Source: Alectoria sarmentosa
Lineage: Eukaryota > Ascomycota > Lecanoromycetes > Lecanorales > Parmeliaceae
DNA: 23,814 bases
NCBI GenBank assembly: GCA_009733775.1
Contig: WOGZ01000429.1
Location: forward strand, 1 to 23,814
Reading direction: 5' to 3'
The first letter of the stretch is position 1, and each line of letters starts with the position of its first letter. The translations under genes and the position numbers were made by a program. A model generated the notes under the pieces. It saw nothing but the letters and a program-made list of their open reading frames with translations, did no database searches and was not told the origin of the DNA. Shown here one piece after another: positions 16,735-23,814 of the stretch.

Positions 16735-17391
16735 AATCCATCCAATTGCATCCTGTCTCCTGACTCTGCCGACCCTCAGAAGACAGCGGCGTCAATCTGC
16801 TTCCGAGTGAGTGTGGCTCGTAATCGCATGGCTAACTTAACTTGTCACGAATTGCTTAGTAAGCAGCCTCGTACCTCATCCTTCTTTGGGGCGTGGCGTA
16901 GCGTGGCGTGGTGTGCCGCGCGAGGCTGTACGGGTGTATGGTCTAACAGGACATGGAGCAAGCAGCTCTGGCTGTTGGCGAGCAGCCCAATCTCCCCAAG
17001 CATTCACCTCCAATGATTCAGGTCCATTGAGAAGATGATCTCTTGTTGAAATTGCCCTTCTCTTACCGACTTTCCACCTCTCTCCACGTTTCAGCCTGGA
17101 CGACATTGGGCTGGATTCGAGTCTCGAGGGGTACGCTTGTTTCTCAAAATGAGAAATATAATAAATCAGAGATCCGCTTTTCATCTTTACTTCATCTTCT
17201 CCCGTTCCTCGCATCACTAACCGCGTCCATTTGGTGGCCGCCAAAAAGTGAGACGACAAGGCTAGCCGGCACTGTTCTAGGTCCAATCTCACCTTCCACT
17301 TCCGCGTTGCCATTGCTCGGTAACTAAGCCAAAGCACCTAAATCCTGGGCTTCTCCATCCCGAACCGCGTCCGTAGCGGCAATTGGTTAGA

Positions 17392-19155
17392 ATGGGTAAC
17401 ACGGGGAGACCGAGTAAGGGTTGCCAAGACTGTAAATCAAGGCGAATCAAGGTAAGCAGGTCGTGTCTGGAAAAGACTCATGCTAATCTTTCTGCCATGA
17501 CAAGTGCGATGAGCAAAGGCCGACCTGCCTGAACTGTCGGAAAGCGAACAGGGTCTGTTCTGGATCTCTCGACCAATTGGACGTGGTATTCCGAGACCAG
17601 AACCAGTGGGCTAAAAAGCATGCCTCGGAGAAAAGATCGACGGGACCCAAACTTCGCTTCAGTCAAATCTGCAGCCCGACAATAAGATCATTTTCGATCG
17701 ATCCAGATGATGCTGTCCTCAATCGGTTTTCTCACTACTGTATGCTTGCAGGAGGCCAATCCGAAGGACAAGAAGTGCTTCATGCCGCCATCCCGTCTCT
17801 GTACGCCAGCGCTCCTTCCGCTTCACCTTGCACTCCTGCAATATTGGCCTTGGCGTGGGTGACGTCTGCTCCTTTTGCTCCAGTCAGCCAGCGTATGGAT
17901 GCAGCCAGGCGAAAATACGGGGAAGCGGTGGTAAAGCTCCGAAACGCCCTACAAAATCCTTGCACGGCAAAGGCAGATGATGCCCTCTTCGCTGTAATAT
18001 TGATACTCCTGCTCGAGGTTCTGGAACCCTTCGCATGCTTGTTCTGTTTTCGCTGTTGATGGGTATCGTTGCTGACTTCCGGCCTATAGAACATGACGGC
18101 CACTTCCAAGTCAATGCCAAATCCGATCATGCACATCCGCGGTGTAGTCATGTTAGTCAATTTTCGAGGTCTGGGAAATTTTGCGAATGAACTGGCCAGG
18201 AACATGTTCTTTTTTGTCAAACTTACCTTGGTATGCCCGGACTGGCCTATCTGAGACTGTGTATCCTAACTTCCTGCAGCCGTCCCTTCCCGCCTCCTGT
18301 CACAAGACAGGAAACTTCTCTTTCAGCAATGAAGTAGTAGAGGCTGATAGGATTGCTTGCGCAAGATGCGAATCTCCAACCCTTCCGTCCAGACTAGGAG
18401 ACATAGCTTTTGCGATATTTGTACTCCGTAGCAAGATTGACAAAGCAGGCCTAAATACTTCAAATCCTCAACCTATACGCGACATATTTCGACAGAGCCG
18501 CATTTTGGACCAACAATTGATGGCTTGGCGAATTTCGGTACCACGAGAGTGGGAAACCTTCTCATCTGTCAATCCTGATGAACGAAAGCAGCCCTCAGAA
18601 GACACCCGATCAGCACGTGCGCCAACCTGGCTTGGATACACTGCTTCGTACCCGGATCTGTTGACTGCTAAACTGATGAACCATTTCCGCATGCATAGTA
18701 TAGCAGTTCAGTCCATTCATGTTCGCTGTGCGAACTGGATCGCTCGATATGGCAGCGCTGAGCACCCGGCATTGGAAGTGTCAATGACAGAGGATATCGC
18801 TACTGCCAAAGACTCGTCGACACATTTGAAAGCACAAAACGTCATCAGGACATTAGTCGATGGAATCTGTGCAAGTGTTCCATTCTATCTAGACAAATTG
18901 GCCTTGAAGGGACAGAGCGAGTCTATTGGCCACGATAGGTCCGGCGGTCCTCTGTCTAAGCCGCCGCTTGCGGGCTTCGTGCTTCTCCAGTCCCTGGTGG
19001 TAGCATATACTACGCCCGGTATACCAGCAGACCAGAAAAGGTGGATTCTAGGTAAAGCTTTGGAGATTGCCAAGCACGCCGGTATGGATGAGAGAATGGT
19101 TGTAAAGACGCTGGACCGTTTAGCCGCTAGTTGCATCGAGGCTGAGACCTCTTAG
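17392..19155 (+). CDS. Zn(II)2Cys6 transcription factor with fungal-specific regulatory domain
   Basis: Four exons give 529 residues: 17392-17451, 17505-18017, 18090-18230 and 18280-19155. Introns are 53 nt (GTAAGC, GCTAAT, acceptor AAG), 72 nt (weak donor GTTCTG, CTGAC, TAG) and 49 nt (GTATGC, CTAAC, CAG); each join is phase 0 and the total is exactly in frame. The binuclear cluster is complete: C11, C14, C21, C28, C31 and C38 (CQDCKSRRIKCDEQRPTC, then LNCRKANRVC), with the first intron splitting it after K20, a common position. The middle region has the fungal transcription-factor pattern: a helix ending LILLLE, then MHIRGVVMLVNFRG (about 205-218) and ELARNMFF. The C-terminal third is helical. 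These are nuclear regulators that bind CGG repeats; targets cannot be read from sequence. No cluster of target enzymes is adjacent, though the MFS gene some 12 kb away has CGG triplets in its promoter. Confidence 0.93.
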
Positions 19156-19846
19156 GAGAATTACGTTGAAGTGGTAGCAGGTCGGATCAGGATCCACCAT
19201 CTTTTTGCTTGTTCTGGATAATGAACATTGCTATCAGCTCACAATTAGTCAATTTTGGTGCAGTGAAACGTGTGGGACTCGACCAGGTGCGGTGAGACTG
19301 ACTTTCTCTGGGGTATGCAAGGTGAGGAGCTTCTTGGCCGGATGCAGAGCTAAAAGTGTCATGAGCTTCAGTCGAGAAGCCTCTTGAATAATCTGCTGGA
19401 TGACTCGAGTTTTCTGTCAGACTCTAATGCCCGATCTCGTGCTTTGACGAGAAGACATAGCCCTCAGCGGATATTTCATTCTCATTGTAAGATCCGCTCT
19501 TGTCTTCGGAAGCGCATGGAACCGCCGGAAGTGTCAACAGCAAATAAAAGACGAAAATATCACCTCTCGGACTTTGCCAAGTTGCACTTGTAAAACACAG
19601 CTGCTTCGCTTCTACCGCTAAATCATATCACCGCATTCCATAACACTTTTACTTGTACGCTTCTTTAATTGAACTCCTCGTCTTCATCTTCCGCTACCGG
19701 CACCTGTCTCCAAGTCAATAACTTCTCTCTCTGTAAACAATATATTCTCTCGTGATATCCTGGGCCCCAAAAATCCTCTGGGACAGATTCACACGCTCTT
19801 CAACCCGCGACTGCGACGCTAGGCTGTTAATCTTCTCCGCTATTAG
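19156..19846. other. Intergenic region, possible lost 5' part of the kinase-like gene
   Basis: No coding region is supported between the regulator's stop and the first recognisable kinase-like frame. A branch-like GTTAATC and a TAG just before 19847 could be an intron end, so an upstream exon may have existed. Frames at 19205-19387 and 19384-19593 have no domains. Confidence 0.4.
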
Positions 19847-20662
19847 CAATCAGAGTCGATCGAAAGTAGTGTAATAAGACAGCTTTTACCCTTAGACAGT
19901 CCTTTCGCCGGCATCCTTGAAGCAGGGTACGATGATACAGAGACCGCTGAACCATCGCTCATCGTTCCGTTCGAATGGCGGGAGCTAGATAATTATGGTG
20001 AGCGGCTTGAAAATCCGGGATACAGGAAACGTTTGTTGGTACCGGAGCCCTACGTCCACACGATGCTACTCTGAAGTTGTCGAATCGCTATTCACTCGTT
20101 GGTCCGTATGGTCTGTAAGCCGACAATGTGATGAAGACGATCCAGAAGTCAAACTCTGGGAGGTTCTTTTTCAAGCTGATTATGAGATGAAGGAATTACG
20201 GTTGTTCCATTTAGACTCGAACGGGCTATGTCACGTCGATCTACACCCGCGCAACATGGTGGTCGAACTCGAATTCAACACTTCTCTCAAAGTCACAGGG
20301 ATCCTGGACTGGGACGAGGCGGTCTTTGCGCCTACATTCGTTAACTGCGAGCCACCCGATTGGTTATGGACCTACAGTGTCGATGATGATATCGACGAGG
20401 ATGATTCGCTTCCTTCGCCATACAAAATTGAAGGAGCCAATATCTAATCCTCTCCTCTCCGCCGGAGCTACAGGAGCTCAAGCGTGTCTTCGATGAATGC
20501 GCTGGATCTGAGTACCCATACCTGGCGTATGACCAACATTCTCGACTCAGTAGAGGATTGTGTCGGAGGGCGACGCTTGGGCTGGAGGCGAATCGTCGTC
20601 ATTGGAAGGCGGCTGAGAGGATCCGCAGGGATTGGGACGTGCTTTTGTTCGTCAGTCCCTGA
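19847..20662 (+). pseudogene. Broken phosphotransferase (APH-like kinase) gene
   Basis: Three consecutive segments read as one fungal APH-family (aminoglycoside phosphotransferase / choline kinase fold) protein, but in changing frames. Segment A (19847-20074) contains AEPSLIVPFEWRELDNYGER and RLLVPEPYVH, then TGA. Segment B (about 20075-20447) contains LWEVLFQADYEMKEL, the catalytic loop HVDLHPRN (20232-20255) and the metal-binding DWDEA (from 20307), then TAA at 20445. Segment C (about 20448-20662), back in the frame of A, contains PPELQELKRVF, then LAYDQHSRLSRGLCRRA and KAAERIRRDWD, the usual C-terminal helices. The active-site Asp and Asn and the DxD-like motif are kept, so loss of function comes from frame breaks (or unrecognised introns; CTAAT at 20445-20449 could be a branch site). 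The N-terminal nucleotide-binding lobe is not recognisable. The gene lies directly beside the AT-rich block, which may explain its decay. Confidence 0.75.
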
Positions 20663-20989
20663 TGCAGCGACGGTGGAATGATTGGTAGGCCCACGATTGC
20701 CGCCCTATACGAATCGAGTATATGCACGGAAATCATGCTGGTTCTTGGTAATGACAGTCAGTATGTTGATCAAAGCAAAGGGGGAAGTTTTTGTTTATTG
20801 TAGTTCATCTTTACAGTGAGAGTATGTAGCAGAAGTCATGCCTATAGGGACAATTCTGCGGGCGAAAACGTCAAAATTTTTCAAGTCTTACTCCTTTTTG
20901 CAAAACCCTTGGCGAGAACGCAAAACTTGCAACCGCCCCCGCAATTTTTTGTTTAAACCACCGTTAAATGCACGCAAAAGACATTTCGC
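20663..20989. other. Transition into the right AT-rich block
   Basis: GC content falls stepwise here. From about 20855 the strand alternates G/C-containing words (GGGCGAAAACG, GGCGAGAACGCAAAAC, ACCGCCCCCGC) with T or A runs, as if the end of a repeat were less mutated than its body. No gene is supported. Confidence 0.4.
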
Positions 20990-23814
20990 ATTATATAAAT
21001 ATAAAATCACATTTAAATAAATAATTGTTGTTATAAAAAATATTATAATTATTATAATAATAATAATATAATTATTACAATAATAATCATTATTTAAAAA
21101 TCGAATAAAATCTTTATATTAAATTTCGTTTAAAAAATTTGATAATAATGTTTTATAATTATATATTTTACACATTGCGTATATAAAAAATTAAATCGTA
21201 TTAAAAACATTTTATTATACGATTTATCGATAAATTTTAACACGCGAGTAAAAGAATATAATATAAAAATGAAATATAATAATTTACGCTCGTATAATAT
21301 TTATATTAAAGTTTTAACATTATTTTTTATTAATATACGATATTGTCGCTTATAATATAATAATTTTAAATAATATTAATTAAAAAAAGAATAAAATCGA
21401 TAAGTAAATAATAAATCGTAAAAATGAAAATATAATTAAATAAAAGATAATTAATTAAAGTGTAATTATAATAATAATGAAAGAAACTTAATTATTAAAA
21501 TTTTAATTTAATTCGAAAAACGTTATATTCGAAATTTACTCGAATTAAAAATCGTTTAAAAATCTGCTAATAAAACGTTTATAAGATAATGTTATTATTA
21601 TATAATTATTATAATTAATATAATTATTATAGTTTTGCAATTAAATAATTATTATAACTTTGCAATCGTATAATTATTATAATCGTCGCATTTAAATAAT
21701 TATTATAATTTTATAATCAGATAATTAAATAATTAAATAATTAAATAATTATCGTAATCGTCGTAATTAAATAATTATTACAATCGAATAATTAAATAAC
21801 TAAGTAATTAAATAATAAAATAATAAAATAATCGTGCAATTGTTATAATCGAATAATTAAGTAATAAAATAATTAAGTAATAAAATAATTAAATAATTAG
21901 ATAATTATCGTAATTATGAAAATTCAATTATCGTAATTAATTATATAATTGAAATCTTATAATTAAAGTAATTATTTAATTATTTATTAAAAATTGCACA
22001 TTGAATTAAAATAGCATTTATATATAATTTGAATAAAATATTAATTATGCTATATTATAAGTGTATATTAATGTTAAAAAGTATATAAACGTTAAAATTC
22101 GGCGTTAGTGCGCTGTCGACGTTAAATGTGCCAAGTTGCGCTAAACTTAATCGAGCTATTTATGAGAAAAAACTAAATTAAAAAGATAAATTAAAATTAT
22201 AACACTATCTTTCTTCTCAAATTCGACATATTTTTATAACGTAAAAAAAATATTTCGAAAGTTCTTTAATGCTTTATAGATTAATAATGTTTTATATAAA
22301 ATTAAAATCATTTTCTCAATTATGAAAATTCAATTTATTAATTTTAATTCAATTTTTTTGAACGAGTATATAAGAATAATTCATTAGCATTATGATTAAA
22401 AAATTTTATTTTTTTAATATCGCGAAAAAGAAATGTAAATTTAATTTATCGAAATTCGAATAATAATAATTAATTATCAAATTAAAATAATTAGTTGCGT
22501 GAATATAAAAGTATTATTCAAAATCGTTAACGTGATTAATTTATTTAAATTTGTATATAAAATTTTTTTTTTTTTTTATAATAAAATTTTTTCTTCTTTT
22601 ATTGACTTGAAAATTAATAATTTCATCGATAAAATAATTCGTCTCTTTTTCGTCGACATTTGTAAAAGAAAATAATTACTTTCTTTAATTTAATAATAAG
22701 TTATTGTTATCAAAATATAATAGTTATAAATAAAAAATAAGAAAAATGTTTATTTTTTTCGACAACTTCAATTTGTATATTATATTGTTAATGACTTTAA
22801 TTATTTTGTAAAAACTTAGATTTTTATAATTTAAAGACTTACTCGATCGATTTATTTTTATATTTTTACTATTTAACATTATTATATTTCTTTTTTTAAA
22901 TTGAAAAGTCGATAGTCGATAATAATTAATTTATTTTAACATTAACGTTTACGATCATTTTAATTCTTTTTTAAAAAATGTGCGCAAGCTTTTCATTTTG
23001 TGAATGAATTAATCAGCGATAAACATATTTCTTTTTGATTTATAAGTAACATTAATGTCTTATAACGTCGATAATTCAAAATCGTTTTTTGAAATATATT
23101 TTTTAATAACGAGAAATGAGACAATTTCGATAAAGATATTCTTATTTTCATTAATTTCAAATTTAGTAATTGAAAGAAAATTAATTTAATTATCTTGATT
23201 ATGATTAACGTAAATTCGTAAATATTATTTTAAAGTTGCATTTGCGCTCTTTATTTAATCGTTCGTTTTGAGATAAAATGTTGAAAAAAACTTTAATTTA
23301 ATATTAATACGTTGATATAATCTTTGTTAAAAATAAACTATAAATTGAATTTTACGATTCGATATAATAATAAATAAGTAATCTTTTTCACATTAAATTT
23401 ATTCGATAAAAACTTATATTATTATTTCGACTTTTAAAAAATCGAGAGAGATGAATTTCTTTTTTTTAAACAATCTGTTCACAATAATTATAACGTATTT
23501 ATATTTTCAATCGAATTAAAAGTAAACGAATAATAATATAATAAAGTTCATTAAAATGTTTTATTAATATTTATTTAAAATTAATAACGATTTTAAAAAA
23601 CCCTATTTTTCTTTTTTATAAACTTTGAATCTCTTATATACGTAACAATTTTTTATATAATAAATTATCGTATTCGTTATTTTTAATCAATAATAATAAT
23701 AATTAATTTTATTATAAATAAACAAGTTAGGGTCCATAAATTAAATTCATAATATTTAAAAACAAACGAAGGCGAAACGGACTTAAGGCTTAACGTCGAT
23801 TAAACTTTTTTTTT
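20990..23814. repeat. AT-rich, gene-free block with RIP-like signature (right)
   Basis: About 2.8 kb of nearly pure A/T sequence with no usable open frame. As on the left, most remaining cytosines are in CpG: for example both in 21361-21420 and three of four in 21181-21240. RIP of transposon copies is the best explanation. A short island around 22095-22150 (GGCGTTAGTGCGCTGTCGACG) is less depleted. The block runs off the window; the single TTAGGG at 23727 is not a telomere. Confidence 0.85.
21622..21722. repeat. Degenerate 25-bp tandem repeat inside the AT-rich block
   Basis: Four units begin with AATTATTATA at 21622, 21647, 21672 and 21698 (lengths 25, 25, 26 and 25). The second halves diverge mainly among TTTGCAAT, TCGTCGCAT and TTTATAAT forms. 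Immediately after, the 8-nt unit AATTAAAT recurs several times, and similar words continue to about 21960. This is a minisatellite, apparently mutated along with the rest of the block. Confidence 0.75.

Larger units (their letters stand above)
16092..17391 (+). promoter_or_regulatory. Long upstream region of the Zn(II)2Cys6 gene
   Basis: About 1.3 kb without a supported gene precedes the regulator's start. It holds a cluster of GAGTC/GACTC motifs including a 23-bp palindrome (16547-16595) and a CCTTT tract at 16703-16734, both listed separately. Open frames at 16600-17016 (+) and 16876-17337 (-) have no domains. Upstream leader introns cannot be excluded. Confidence 0.4.

Noticed and set aside
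16876..17337. Minus-strand frame of 153 codons upstream of the zinc-cluster regulator
   Set aside because: No domain, signal peptide or conserved-looking motif; it lies in the regulator's promoter and 5' region.
17373..17400. tRNA A-box-like string near GCAATTGGTTAG
   Set aside because: No B box with a TTCRA core or cloverleaf follows; the region is the start of the zinc-cluster regulator gene.
23727..23732. TTAGGG telomere-like hexamer
   Set aside because: It is a single copy within AT-rich sequence, not an array.

Overview
The window looks like a piece of a filamentous ascomycete genome (Pezizomycotina, most likely Dothideomycetes; this is inference). The evidence is short 46-90 nt introns with fungal splice and branch signals, a Zn(II)2Cys6 transcription factor, a fungal DHA1-type MFS transporter, small secreted proteins of fungal type, and a split base composition. 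A gene-bearing segment of balanced GC content (about 846-20990) sits between two extremely AT-rich, gene-free blocks (1-845 and 20990-23814). In those blocks most surviving cytosines lie in CpG. That is the pattern of repeat-induced point mutation (RIP) acting on transposon remnants.

Layout, left to right: AT-rich block; gene-poor stretch; an uncharacterised acidic gene of doubtful integrity (2163-3019, +); a two-exon MFS transporter (3496-5157, -); a frameshifted small secreted protein gene (5530-6038, -) that shares a divergent promoter with a four-exon zinc-finger gene carrying five 16-residue repeats (6473-7997, +); a large disordered nuclear-type protein (8597-10231, +); a small protein with a dual-acylation N-terminus (10729-11097, -); a short zinc-ribbon-like protein (11727-12446, +); a possible hidden three-exon lysine-rich gene (12820-13351, -); an intact four-cysteine secreted protein (13968-14435, -); a gene-poor stretch with short direct and tandem repeats and a possible decayed cysteine-rich gene (15742-16091, -); a four-exon Zn(II)2Cys6 regulator (17392-19155, +); a broken aminoglycoside-phosphotransferase-like kinase gene (19847-20662, +); and the right AT-rich block.

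The genes do not form an obvious biosynthetic cluster: there is no synthase or tailoring enzyme. The segment is best read as an accessory island between RIP-degraded repeats. It holds lineage-variable genes (secreted proteins, a drug/metabolite exporter, a regulator, a lipid-anchored peptide) and several genes caught decaying by frameshift or nonsense mutation. Any functional link between the Zn(II)2Cys6 regulator and the distant MFS gene is speculative. No rRNA, tRNA, CRISPR array or intact transposase was recognised.
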